DNA of 64,000 bases from an uncultured bacterium (GTDB lineage Bacteria > Patescibacteriota > Saccharimonadia > Saccharimonadales > Saccharimonadaceae): positions 49,909 through 113,908 of the forward strand of contig CACWJA010000001.1 in assembly GCA_902761145.1 (NCBI GenBank), in the 5' to 3' direction. Under the pieces are notes generated by a model. The model did no database searches and had not been told where the DNA came from. It saw only the letters and a list, made by a program, of their open reading frames with translations. Positions 25,813 through 34,186 of this stretch are shown in pieces (the stretch's first letter is position 1; every line of letters begins with the position of its first letter). A program made the translations under genes and the position numbers.

Positions 25813-26696
25813 CTCTTACCTTTCTTCACTTCTATCTTACTTATATTTTCAAATTTCTTATGTTCACCCTCAGCCTGTAACTCCACTGTAGAATGTTGCA
25901 CAAATTCTAATATATCTCCAGTTGTCTCTTTACCAGGTATCCGCACCAATATACTCTTATACATTATCTTAAACAACTCCCAAAAGCTCGTCAGCCTTCC
26001 TACTTCTCTACGAAATATTTTTTTATCAAGATAGTCTATTCTACCTCTCATCACTCGCGCCATTGCTCCGCCATTCATAGCTACATAATCAGACGCTCTT
26101 TTATCTTGTCTCTGCCCATTCAAATAAAACTCTGGCAAAAACTTTTTCTTATGCCTATTCTTAAAATACCATTTCATCAGCACAGTATACGAAGTAATAT
26201 TTCTCCCAAAGCTTTTCTTTAATCTCCTACGCATTTCGGGCTGATCATATATATATACCGCCTCTGCCATCATGCCAATAGTCACATAACAAGTAGCATA
26301 TCTAAAAAACTCACCATCCACAAATATTTCCAACGGATAATATTTTACTTCCTTAGCCTTCTTACCTAAAACATCATCTATGGTCTTAGTTCTTAGAGTA
26401 CAAGCAAAATCATTAAAATTCCCATATGGCAGCACTGCTAACGTTACATCCTTTCCAGACTTCAATACTCCATTCGCAGCGATCACACCAGTAGCATCGC
26501 CTCCAGCTGATATCACCAAATCCCCATCTTTTAATATCCTAGATAAATCAGCTATATTTTCTTCAATATCAACCTTCTTTACTTCAAACTTACCCACCAT
26601 ATAGCCATTCAGTTCTTTTACTCTGTCTAGTACATCTCTTCTAACATCGGCATACCGAGACGACCTGGGATTATATACTACAATCAACCTCCGCAT
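25788..26696 (-). CDS. Diacylglycerol/sphingosine kinase-family lipid kinase
   Basis: This 302-residue protein has an N-terminal catalytic domain: VVYNPRSSR, then DGDLVISAGGDATGVIAANGVLKSG (the GGDGT-type nucleotide loop, here GGDAT), and VLPYGNFNDFACTL matching the LPxGTxNDFA motif. The C-terminal domain has ATCYVTIGMMAEAVY. DagK/LCB5-type enzymes phosphorylate lipids from diacylglycerol upward. The ATG at 26696 (MRRLIVV) has GGGAG just upstream and is preferred over in-frame 26729. It follows the pilin gene by 11 nt. Confidence 0.85.
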   Translation of the reverse strand: MRRLIVVYNPRSSRYADVRRDVLDRVKELNGYMVGKFEVKKVDIEENIADLSRILKDGDLVISAGGDATGVIAANGVLKSGKDVTLAVLPYGNFNDFACTLRTKTIDDVLGKKAKEVKYYPLEIFVDGEFFRYATCYVTIGMMAEAVYIYDQPEMRRRLKKSFGRNITSYTVLMKWYFKNRHKKKFLPEFYLNGQRQDKRASDYVAMNGGAMARVMRGRIDYLDKKIFRREVGRLTSFWELFKIMYKSILVRIPGKETTGDILEFVQHSTVELQAEGEHKKFENISKIEVKKGKRCLKVITI

Positions 26697-26707
26697 ACAT
26701 ACTCCCG

Positions 26708-27076
26708 TTAAAAGCCCGGCAATAACCACGTCAACGCAGCAAAAAACACCGCATAAAGCGCCAAGCCTATCACTATTTCATATATTCGCCGCTTTGCCTT
26801 ACGAGTTTTCTCCTCACTGCCCCCCGCCGTCAAATACTGTATGCCAGCCACAGATATACCTATTACACCAAGTATCCCTACACCTATACTTAATATCGTC
26901 ACTGCCAGTCTTAACACGCACTTAATACCTTCTTCCCCATCATCAACATCACAACTTTTCAAAACATTTGCCTTATCTGCACCAAACACACCTACCGGCC
27001 CCGCTGCAGCCACTACCGGTACGTTCATACCTACTACACATGCCACCACTACCATCATTGCTATAATTTTTTTCAT
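26708..27076 (-). CDS. VirB2/TrbC-like pilin
   Basis: This 122-residue protein has a signal peptide (residues 1-25, KKIIAMMVVVACVVGMNVPVVAAA). A small Cys pair follows (KSCDVDDGEEGIKCVL), then two TM helices separated by a short basic loop (LTAGGSEEKTRKAKRRIYE). This is the VirB2/TrbC pilin layout widespread in CPR bacteria. It presumably works with the VirB6-like protein about 3 kb away in a surface appendage or DNA transfer system. SD GAGGT overlaps the end of rpoD, so it is read from the rpoD transcript. Confidence 0.8.
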   Translation of the reverse strand: MKKIIAMMVVVACVVGMNVPVVAAAGPVGVFGADKANVLKSCDVDDGEEGIKCVLRLAVTILSIGVGILGVIGISVAGIQYLTAGGSEEKTRKAKRRIYEIVIGLALYAVFFAALTWLLPGF

Positions 27077-27081
27077 ATTTG

Positions 27082-28056
27082 TTACCTCAAATATTCATGT
27101 AATTTTTTAGTATCCTTGTTTTTCCGAAGCTTCGCCAAAGCCTTTGCTTCTATCTGGCGAATTCGCTCTCTAGTTACATCGAATTCACTTCCCACCTCCT
27201 CCAAAGTATGTGGCCTTTCCCCGCCAATACCAAATCTCAATCTAATAATCTTCTGCTCTCTATCCGTAAGCGTAGCAATTATTTCTGATAATTGCTCTTT
27301 TAGTATTTGATTAGCTGCGGAATCTTCAGGCCTGTCACGATCTTCATCTTCTACAAAATCCCCAAGCACAGAGTCTTCATCGTCACCATCACGCCCCACC
27401 GAAGCATCAAGAGAAGCTATGTCTTGCTTTATTCTCATCACATAATCAATCTTTTCCGGCTCCATATTTAGCGCTTTGGCTATTTCTTCATTAGTAGGTT
27501 CACGATTAAGTTCAGACGTCAATTTGCGAGTAGTACGAAGTACCTTATTGATAGTTTCTACCATATGTACCGGTATACGGATAGTCCGTGCTTGATCCGC
27601 TATAGCTCTAGTAATAGCCTGTCGCACCCACCACGTAGCATAAGTAGAAAATTTAAAACCTTTCTCCGGATCAAATTTATCCACTGCTCTTAGTAGTCCA
27701 GTATTGCCCTCCTGTATCAGATCCAAAAAATCCAGCCCTCGTCCACCATATCGCTTAGCGATAGATACCACCAATCTCATATTAGACTCCACCATTTTAT
27801 CTTTTGCTTTCTTATCACCTTTTACTATCCGCTGAGCCAAATCGGCCTCTTCTTCTGGTGTTAACAAGGGTATTTTACCGATCTCACGAAGATACAACCT
27901 CACAGAATCGTCAGCAAAAGCATCTACGTTCTCTGCCGTAATTGCCAATTCTTCATCTGAGAGTTCTTCTTCGTCCTCTATATCACGAGATTCTGGCTCA
28001 GCAAAATCACCGCTAAGCCCTGTCGTATCTATATTATCTTCTTCCTTGGAGCTCAT
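27082..28056 (-). CDS. rpoD: Primary RNA polymerase sigma factor (RpoD/SigA)
   Basis: This 324-residue sigma70 has region 1.2 ([20 protein letters not shown]), region 2 with [37 protein letters not shown] for -10 recognition and melting, region 3, and region 4 with [24 protein letters not shown] for -35 binding. Only an acidic ~45-residue head replaces region 1.1. This fits the TATAAT boxes seen across the window. A TATACT box ends 7 nt before the ATG in the 21-nt gap after dnaG, so it has its own (leaderless) promoter besides readthrough. Confidence 0.97.
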   Translation of the reverse strand: MSSKEEDNIDTTGLSGDFAEPESRDIEDEEELSDEELAITAENVDAFADDSVRLYLREIGKIPLLTPEEEADLAQRIVKGDKKAKDKMVESNMRLVVSIAKRYGGRGLDFLDLIQEGNTGLLRAVDKFDPEKGFKFSTYATWWVRQAITRAIADQARTIRIPVHMVETINKVLRTTRKLTSELNREPTNEEIAKALNMEPEKIDYVMRIKQDIASLDASVGRDGDDEDSVLGDFVEDEDRDRPEDSAANQILKEQLSEIIATLTDREQKIIRLRFGIGGERPHTLEEVGSEFDVTRERIRQIEAKALAKLRKNKDTKKLHEYLR

Positions 28057-28077
28057 TTATATAAGTATATCCTAGTA

Positions 28078-29709
28078 TCACGTTTTTTGCAAGTCTCGGA
28101 TTTCACGCAGTACCATCCCATATTCATCACTATCTTCATCTATTTCTGCCAATTTTTTGTTAAGCTCATCAATCTTTTGTTTTCTTATTTCATCCTTATA
28201 TCTAGCCAGTAATTCCTTTGCTTCTCCCTCCAAGTCTTGAGAAGCAGTATTTTCATACTCAGCAGCATATATCAGCTCAAGTTCCCCCAATCTGGCATCA
28301 TCTTCCGGTATTTCTATCGGAATCTGTACAGTAGTTATTCCTCCAAATACTTTTAGTGCCAATAGGCTATCTTCTAATTTCTTAATAATATTATCTTGCA
28401 CTTCCGTTATTGGCTTTTTCATATGCTTTCTATTAGACTGCTCCAGTTTCTTTTTTAATCTATCATCCTTTTCACGTAAAATTTCTACATCCACATTCAA
28501 TTTCTTGGCAACCTTTTCTTCATAACTAGCTCGCTCTATTTCATCTTTTATATACCCAAGCATTTTCAATGCAACATCAGAATATTTTCGTTTTCCTACT
28601 GCCGAACTCAAGTCTACACTCTCTTCATACTTTTTTAACAACCACTCCATTGCCGGAGTATTTTTAGTTACAGCAACCTGCCACAATTTAGGGTCTTTTT
28701 GTATGAGCTCATCTGGATCCTTAGCCCCGTGATAGTCCGATATTACCGTCAAGTCAATGCCGAGATCTCCAGCCATCATTATTGCCCTCTCAGTAGCTCT
28801 CACCCCAGCGTCATCACCATCATACGCCAATCTGATATCAGAAGTCAAATTCGCCAAAGCTTTCAAGTGCTGCTCAGTCATAGCCGTACCAGATGTCGCC
28901 ACCGCCTCTCTTACACCTGCTTGATGCGAAGATATTACATCCATATTTCCTTCCACTATCACCACATACCCACTACGCCTAATTGCATCCTTTGCCTGAC
29001 ACAGCCCAAATATAAAGCGTGATTTGTTAAACAATAGCGTCTCTGGTGTATTAAGATACTTTGGCTCACCCTTACCTAGTATCCTAGCAGTAAATCCAAT
29101 TACACCACCTGTCGTATCTATGAAAGGCACCATCATCCTATCCCGAAACATATCTCCTTTAAATCTATTTAATAGTCCGGCCGTTTCCAATTCTTCGTCA
29201 CTAAAACCCCGCCTCTTCAATACTTTTGTCAAAGCTTTTCCATCAGCTGGTGCATAACCAATTTTAAATTCCCTCACAGTCCCACGATTCATGTTTCTTT
29301 TATAAAAAACATATTCGCATACAGACTTATTTCTCATTAAACAAGCCTGATAATACCTCGTAGCCAATGCTAGCGCCTCCCGTGCCCTAGCCTTCTTCTG
29401 TGCTACTTTCTTATCGCCACCACTATACTTACTTAGGTCCACACCAGCTTGCCCAGCCAATTTCTCCAATGCATCGCGGAACCCAATACCTTCCACTTCC
29501 ATTACGAATGTAAAAATATCCCCGCCCTTATTAGCAGAAAAATCGTGCCAAATACCTTTTTCCGGCGACACCATAAAACTAGGTGTTTTATCTACACCCC
29601 ATGGTGACCTCCCCTTCAAATTTCGTCCAGCCCTTTTTAGCTCAACATATTGTCCCACCACATCCTCAACACTGAGCCTGGAACGAATCTCCTCCTTTGC
29701 ATCTTGCAT
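28078..29709 (-). CDS. dnaG: DNA primase with a zinc-finger domain lacking its ligands
   Basis: This 543-residue primase lays RNA primers for replication. The N-terminal domain keeps the fold signatures (SVEDVVGQYVELKRAGRNLKG, KTPSF, GGD). The CPFH motif, however, reads SPWG (35-38) and the HCFGCG motif reads HDFSANKGG (55-63), so all four zinc ligands are gone. The TOPRIM core is intact (VIVEGNMDVISSHQAG, RLAYDGDDAGVRA). The C-terminal helicase-binding domain is short and coiled. It precedes rpoD, the classical macromolecular synthesis order without rpsU. TATAAT is 9 nt before the ATG. Confidence 0.94.
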   Translation of the reverse strand: MQDAKEEIRSRLSVEDVVGQYVELKRAGRNLKGRSPWGVDKTPSFMVSPEKGIWHDFSANKGGDIFTFVMEVEGIGFRDALEKLAGQAGVDLSKYSGGDKKVAQKKARAREALALATRYYQACLMRNKSVCEYVFYKRNMNRGTVREFKIGYAPADGKALTKVLKRRGFSDEELETAGLLNRFKGDMFRDRMMVPFIDTTGGVIGFTARILGKGEPKYLNTPETLLFNKSRFIFGLCQAKDAIRRSGYVVIVEGNMDVISSHQAGVREAVATSGTAMTEQHLKALANLTSDIRLAYDGDDAGVRATERAIMMAGDLGIDLTVISDYHGAKDPDELIQKDPKLWQVAVTKNTPAMEWLLKKYEESVDLSSAVGKRKYSDVALKMLGYIKDEIERASYEEKVAKKLNVDVEILREKDDRLKKKLEQSNRKHMKKPITEVQDNIIKKLEDSLLALKVFGGITTVQIPIEIPEDDARLGELELIYAAEYENTASQDLEGEAKELLARYKDEIRKQKIDELNKKLAEIDEDSDEYGMVLREIRDLQKT

Positions 29710-29774
29710 ATATCTTATATTATAGCATCGAAATAAACCCCACCGTAATGTTTCTTATATGCTATAATAACAAT

Positions 29775-30392
29775 ATGGATAAACAAGATTATCTTAATGA
29801 AATATCGAACAGCGCTAAACCAACCGCAACCAATAACACCCCCAAAATTTTCTCTTCCAAGTTTTTTTGGGCCGGCATTATTGGGATCACCCTTTTTATC
29901 ATCATCATCATAGTCGGTTCCGCCATCAGCGGCTCAAAAAATAGCATTAAGGATAAGTTATTCTCACTAATACTCCATATCAGCTACACTACAGATGTTA
30001 TCAAAGAATATCAGCCCCACGTCAAATCATCAGACCTACGCTCCTATAGCGAATCGTTAAACAACGTCCTCTCGAGCGACACTTCAAGTCTCACAACATA
30101 TGCCAAAGAAAAATACGACTATAAAACTAAAAGCATCAAAGAATCCGTCCAAGAAGAAGAGCAAACCTACAAAGACGATCTTCTGTCTGACCTATTCAAT
30201 GCCAAGATTACTGGCTCACTAGATTTTGTATACGCACAAAAACTCGCAACTGATATTTCTCTTATACAATCACGTGAAACCCAGATCATCAAAGCTACTT
30301 CCGATTCAGATCTGCGTAACACACTTAATACTTCATACGAAAGTCTAACTGTCTTATATGACAAATTCAATAGTTTTTCGGAATCTAAATAG
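29775..30392 (+). CDS. Single-pass membrane protein with coiled extracytoplasmic domain, unknown
   Basis: This 205-residue protein has a short Asn/Thr-rich cytoplasmic head, a TM at about residues 31-52 (FWAGIIGITLFIIIIIVGSAI), and a helical acidic domain with repeated Ser and Lys (SYSESLNNVLSSDTSSL). I recognise no family. ATG 29775 is chosen because TATAAT ends 6 nt upstream, whereas the longer frame from 29697 has no signal. mscL follows after 11 nt and probably shares the transcript. Confidence 0.6.
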   Translation: MDKQDYLNEISNSAKPTATNNTPKIFSSKFFWAGIIGITLFIIIIIVGSAISGSKNSIKDKLFSLILHISYTTDVIKEYQPHVKSSDLRSYSESLNNVLSSDTSSLTTYAKEKYDYKTKSIKESVQEEEQTYKDDLLSDLFNAKITGSLDFVYAQKLATDISLIQSRETQIIKATSDSDLRNTLNTSYESLTVLYDKFNSFSESK

Positions 30393-30403
30393 AAAGGAGC
30401 AAT

Positions 30404-30844
30404 ATGACATCATCCGATAACAACTCTACAAAATCAGCAAAGGCCAAAACCGCTTTGCATAAAGCACACGCAAGTGGGTCAAATTTCCGCAAAGAATTCA
30501 TCGAATTCATCAATCGTGGCTCAGTAGTAGATCTCGCCGTAGGTGTTGCCGTAGGTGGAGCATTTACCGCCATAGTTAACTCATTAGTAAACGACATTGT
30601 AATGCCTATCGTTGGATTACTTGCCGGAGGGGTAGACTTCACCGGACTCGCTATCCGCATACCTAATTTCTTCGGCAACGGTGATGAGGCAGTAATAGCT
30701 TATGGCAATTTTATCCAAAACGTCATCCAATTTCTCATCATTGCCTGGGTCATTTTTATGATAATCAAAGGCATGAACCGCATCAACCGCAAAAAAGACG
30801 CCAAAGCCGCAAAAGAAGCCGCAAACAGCAAAACTACCAAATAA
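30404..30844 (+). CDS. mscL: Large-conductance mechanosensitive channel
   Basis: This 146-residue protein has the MscL pattern FRKEFIEFINRGSVVDLAVGVAVGGAF (TM1 with the gating Gly/Val face), NDIVMPIVGLL, then TM2 IQNVIQFLIIAWVIFMIIKGMNRI and a basic C-terminal helix rich in Lys/Ala. It opens on membrane tension to release osmolytes. SD AAAGGAG lies 5 nt before the ATG, as expected for the second gene of a unit. Confidence 0.95.
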   Translation: MTSSDNNSTKSAKAKTALHKAHASGSNFRKEFIEFINRGSVVDLAVGVAVGGAFTAIVNSLVNDIVMPIVGLLAGGVDFTGLAIRIPNFFGNGDEAVIAYGNFIQNVIQFLIIAWVIFMIIKGMNRINRKKDAKAAKEAANSKTTK

Positions 30845-30912
30845 CATTACTACCCCCGCAACCAAGTCGCATCACAGATCTTATAAAACATGCAACTCCC
30901 TGCAGGCAGTCA

Positions 30913-32151
30913 TTAAAATTTATTAAATATTTTTGTCAATATTCCAGCTTTTTTTGCAATTTTCGTTTTCTTCTTTTTGCTCTTCCTACCAGCTATAGAA
31001 ACATACCGGTTATCATTAGCCGCGAGCATAGCTAACCCAACCGCAGTAGCAAACTCAGGCTTTTCCACTGCATCTGCCACCCCACCAAGGCCCTTAGGAA
31101 TACCCACTTTCACTGCAGCTTCCAAAGCTGACTTTGCGAATTTTTCTATATCTCGCATTCTAGCACCACCACCCACCAATACTATACCTTCTGGTAATCT
31201 TTGATCATATTTTGCAGCTTTCAACTTCTTACGAATCTCCCCAAATATTTCATCTAGTCGCGCCTCCACTACCGCATCTACTTCCTTACGATCAAACACG
31301 CGCTCATCTTTATTTTCCCGACCAATTTTTATTACCGGAGACTTTTCTACCTCAAAGTCACCAGTCACGAATCTCCGCTTTATTTCTTCTGCCAAATCAG
31401 GATCTATTGCCAACACTATTGCTAAGTCGTTCGTAATATTATTTGAACCGGCCGGCACCACCCCTACATACTGAAGATCACCTTCCTCATACACCGCCAC
31501 AGAAGTAGTAGCCGCACCTAAATCCACCACTGCCACCCCATTCTCCTTTTGCCTATCCGTAAGCACCGCCCCAGCTGCGGCTATCACACTAGGAACTAAC
31601 CTATCGGCTACTACATCAGCCGCCGCGGTAGCCTTTTTTAAATTTTCACAGTTAGGTGTCAAAGCTGATACTACTAACGCACGCATCTCTAATCGTGCTC
31701 CAGACATACCCAATGGATCCCTTATGCCACCTTGCCCATCCAAGGCATATTCTAAGGGTACCACATCAAGAACGTCACGATTAGCAGGTATACGCCCAGA
31801 CACAGCTACATCTTCTACTCTATCCAAATCTCCCTCATTTATCTCATGTTCTGCCGTACCTACCGCTATCATACCTTCGGTACGAGTAGATAATATACTG
31901 GAGCCATTTATAGACACATAACCATTTCTCACGTCATATCCGCCCATGCGCTCAGCCTCACCGAGCATCTTATCTATTGCCGATGCCGGTCCAGCTAAAT
32001 TTGCCGGTACACCCTTACGCATTCCAGAAGACTTTCCTTCGTTATAACCTACTACCGTAATATTATTATCCTTATCAACGGACGCTATTACTGCACGCAC
32101 ATTTTCAGTACCAAGATCAAGCCCAGTAACAAATCTACTACTTTCATCCAT
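30913..32151 (-). CDS. ftsA: Cell division protein FtsA
   Basis: This 412-residue actin-like ATPase anchors FtsZ to the membrane. It has FVTGLDLGTENVRAVIASVD (phosphate 1), the SHS2/1C region (DVVPLEYALDGQGGIRDPLGMSGARLE), GVAVVDLGAATTSVAVYEEG (phosphate 2), IVLVGGGARMRDIEK (adenosine) and a C-terminal amphipathic helix GILTKIFNKF after a Lys-rich stretch. Start 32151 (MDESS) is chosen because TATAAT ends 6 nt upstream, making it leaderless. ftsZ is not adjacent. Confidence 0.93.
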   Translation of the reverse strand: MDESSRFVTGLDLGTENVRAVIASVDKDNNITVVGYNEGKSSGMRKGVPANLAGPASAIDKMLGEAERMGGYDVRNGYVSINGSSILSTRTEGMIAVGTAEHEINEGDLDRVEDVAVSGRIPANRDVLDVVPLEYALDGQGGIRDPLGMSGARLEMRALVVSALTPNCENLKKATAAADVVADRLVPSVIAAAGAVLTDRQKENGVAVVDLGAATTSVAVYEEGDLQYVGVVPAGSNNITNDLAIVLAIDPDLAEEIKRRFVTGDFEVEKSPVIKIGRENKDERVFDRKEVDAVVEARLDEIFGEIRKKLKAAKYDQRLPEGIVLVGGGARMRDIEKFAKSALEAAVKVGIPKGLGGVADAVEKPEFATAVGLAMLAANDNRYVSIAGRKSKKKKTKIAKKAGILTKIFNKF

Positions 32152-32194
32152 AAGCATATTATATCACTACTGACTAATCAAAGTCAAAAATTAT

Positions 32195-32974
32195 TTACTG
32201 ATCTGGCAACGTTAGCACTTCATAACCATCCGCCGTCACCAATACAGTATGCTCACAATGACACCCTATGGATCCATCTTTCATCTTTACCGTCCAATTA
32301 TCATCTTTATCCACATAATTTGCTGGTTTACCCAGACATGACATTGGCTCTATACAAATAGTGTCTCCTTCTACCAATCTATAGCCATGCCCCTTCTTAC
32401 CATAATTTGGTACTTCAGGAGCTTCATGCATTTCTTTACCTATACCATGCCCAATATAGTTTTCTATCACTCCGAGATGATTCTTTCGCAATATTTTTTC
32501 GACTGCATGTCCAATGTCGCCAATATATGCTCCAGGACGCACTTGCTCTATACCTTCCCACATCGCAGACTCATTCACTGATATCATCTTTTTTACTGCA
32601 GGTGACCCTGTACCACCCACCAACATCGTAAATGCTGAGTCGGTATAATAACCTTTATAATATATATCAAGATCAAACGAAACTTTATCTCCCGCCTCCA
32701 AAACTTCATCTGTTGGTGCTCCATGTACTAATTGTTCATTGATAGATATACATATAGCACCAGGAAATTCCTCCTCCAGCATATCATATGCTACGCCAGC
32801 ACCACGTGCAACTATTTCCTTTCTCACCCATGCATCTATCTCCTTGCCAGTCATACCAGGCTGCACATACTCCTTCAAGTCTTTCAGTAAATTCCCCAAT
32901 ATTTTTCCACCTTCTCGCATAGCCTCAATCTTTCCAGCCAAAGTCTTCTCATCAACCGTATCCTTATTCACCAT
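32195..32974 (-). CDS. map: Methionine aminopeptidase, type I
   Basis: This 259-residue enzyme removes N-terminal Met. The two-metal site is complete: Asp pair in FDLDIYYKGYYTDSAF, His in GHGIGKEMHEAP, and Glu residues in ICIEPM and the C-terminal HCEHTVLV. The start overlaps adk by 11 nt, as in the common secY-adk-map order, but secY is not here. Confidence 0.95.
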   Translation of the reverse strand: MVNKDTVDEKTLAGKIEAMREGGKILGNLLKDLKEYVQPGMTGKEIDAWVRKEIVARGAGVAYDMLEEEFPGAICISINEQLVHGAPTDEVLEAGDKVSFDLDIYYKGYYTDSAFTMLVGGTGSPAVKKMISVNESAMWEGIEQVRPGAYIGDIGHAVEKILRKNHLGVIENYIGHGIGKEMHEAPEVPNYGKKGHGYRLVEGDTICIEPMSCLGKPANYVDKDDNWTVKMKDGSIGCHCEHTVLVTADGYEVLTLPDQ

Positions 32975-33557
32975 AACTTTTCTCTATCTCTCCACCATTC
33001 ACATCATCAACTTGTTCAGTAGCGTCTTCAGCCATTCCTTTCACAACATCTGCCAGTCTAGCCGTCACGTCTTCCACCGCGCCCACACCATTTACTCGTA
33101 CCACTGGAATATTCTCCGCTTCTAGTAAAGGTACCATTTTTACAATATTCTCATTATAAATACTAAATCTTTTTTCTATACTTGCTCTTTCCTTGTCGTC
33201 GTCGCGCCCCCTTAATGCCAATCTTTCTAGCAGTTCGGATTCTGGGACTTCCAGTATTATCGCGCCGTTCAGCTTTCCAGGCATATTCTTCAGTATCCAC
33301 TCGGTCTGCATAACATTGCGCGGATAACCATCCAGAATTACATCAAATCCTTCTGCCTCTGCCTTGTCTATCTGTTTGCTCATCATCCTTACCACATCCT
33401 CATCTGGTATCATATTCCCACCGTTTATAATATCATCATATCCACCAGTCTGGCGAATCGCCTCACCTACTGATAGCCATCTCCAACCAAACAATTCTGC
33501 CAAAGCCCGTCCTTGAGTTCCTTTTCCAGACCCAGCCAAACCAAATAAAGTTATCAT
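32964..33557 (-). CDS. adk: Adenylate kinase, short zinc-free form
   Basis: This 197-residue enzyme interconverts ATP, ADP and AMP. P-loop FGLAGSGKGTQ is at residues 5-15, the AMP site DGYPRNVMQTEW is present, and the lid is a short RLALRGRDDDKE without the Cys4 zinc insert. A poorly conserved acidic tail of about 20 residues ends the protein. SD AAGGAG and TATAAT lie upstream. It is the first gene of the adk-map operon. Confidence 0.93.
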   Translation of the reverse strand: MITLFGLAGSGKGTQGRALAELFGWRWLSVGEAIRQTGGYDDIINGGNMIPDEDVVRMMSKQIDKAEAEGFDVILDGYPRNVMQTEWILKNMPGKLNGAIILEVPESELLERLALRGRDDDKERASIEKRFSIYNENIVKMVPLLEAENIPVVRVNGVGAVEDVTARLADVVKGMAEDATEQVDDVNGGEIEKSYGE

Positions 33558-33593
33558 ATTTCTCCTTTTTTATTTATTATACCACTATAATCT

Positions 33594-33621
33594 AAAAAAT
33601 CTCCCTCTCGGGAGATTTTTT
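33594..33621. terminator. rpsU terminator
   Basis: AAAAAATCTCCC-TCTC-GGGAGATTTTTT is a 12-bp perfect stem with A/T-runs that work on either strand, located at the 3' end of rpsU. Confidence 0.85.
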
Positions 33622-33838
33622 ACTTTAAGCCCAATTTTATACGCTCAATCTTGTCTGCCTTATGAGCCTCACGAATAATCGCTTTTATCCTTCTCTCGCG
33701 CTTAGATATCGGCTTAGTATATCGCATTTGTGATTTCTTTAGTGGCATCATACCACTCTGCAACACCTTGCGATTAAAACGACGAATCACATTCTCGTTC
33801 GCTTCATTTTGATCTTTTCTAGTTACTCTTATAGACAT
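33620..33838 (-). CDS. rpsU: 30S ribosomal protein bS21
   Basis: This 72-residue basic protein has the bS21 pattern: SIRVTRKDQNEANENVIRRFNRKVLQSGMM followed by the Arg/Lys-rich C-terminal helix (KPISKRERRIKAIIREAHKADK). bS21 sits near the anti-SD on the 30S platform. It is slightly longer than E. coli S21 at the N-terminus. TATAAT lies 9 nt before the ATG with a weak AGGT. Confidence 0.88.
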   Translation of the reverse strand: MSIRVTRKDQNEANENVIRRFNRKVLQSGMMPLKKSQMRYTKPISKRERRIKAIIREAHKADKIERIKLGLK

Positions 33839-33937
33839 ATTACCTATATTATATCACATCTTTGATTTTCCTACAATACCCTGTTTCACCATCTAAATCA
33901 TTAGCCCGAATCTCCACCTTTTTGAAGTTTTTGTGAC

Positions 33938-33967
33938 AACAAAAATGGCGGATCCGACGAGACTCGA
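33938..33967 (-). terminator. Terminator built from a copy of the tRNA-Asp 3' end
   Basis: Positions 33945-33967 repeat exactly the 23 nt at 34012-34034, the 3' end of tRNA-Asp. Followed by TCCGC, the copy folds as GCGGATC...GATCCGC. On the minus strand it is followed by CATTTTTGTTG, so it serves as an intrinsic terminator downstream of tRNA-Asp. Confidence 0.7.
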
Positions 33968-34012
33968 TCCGCAAGGCGACGTCTTACTTTCTACAATACT
34001 TCACTAGAAGTA

Positions 34013-34089
34013 TGGCGGATCCGACGAGACTCGAACTCGCGACCTCTGCCGTGACAGGGCAGCGCTCTAACCAACTGAGCTACGAATCC
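34013..34089 (-). tRNA. tRNA-Asp (GUC)
   Basis: On the minus strand: acceptor GGATTCG/CGGATCC, D-loop AGTTGGTTA, anticodon arm CTGCC-CTGTCAC-GGCAG with anticodon GTC, T-loop TTCGAGT, discriminator G, encoded CCA at 34013-34015. A TATAAT box lies just upstream, about 10-15 nt from the 5' end. Confidence 0.96.
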
Positions 34090-34186
34090 AACCCACTACA
34101 ATTATATCGTACTTTTGCAGGAATTGCAAGAACTATCTAAGTATTCGAAATCGACTCACTGCCAACATTGCATAATGCGTATCTAT

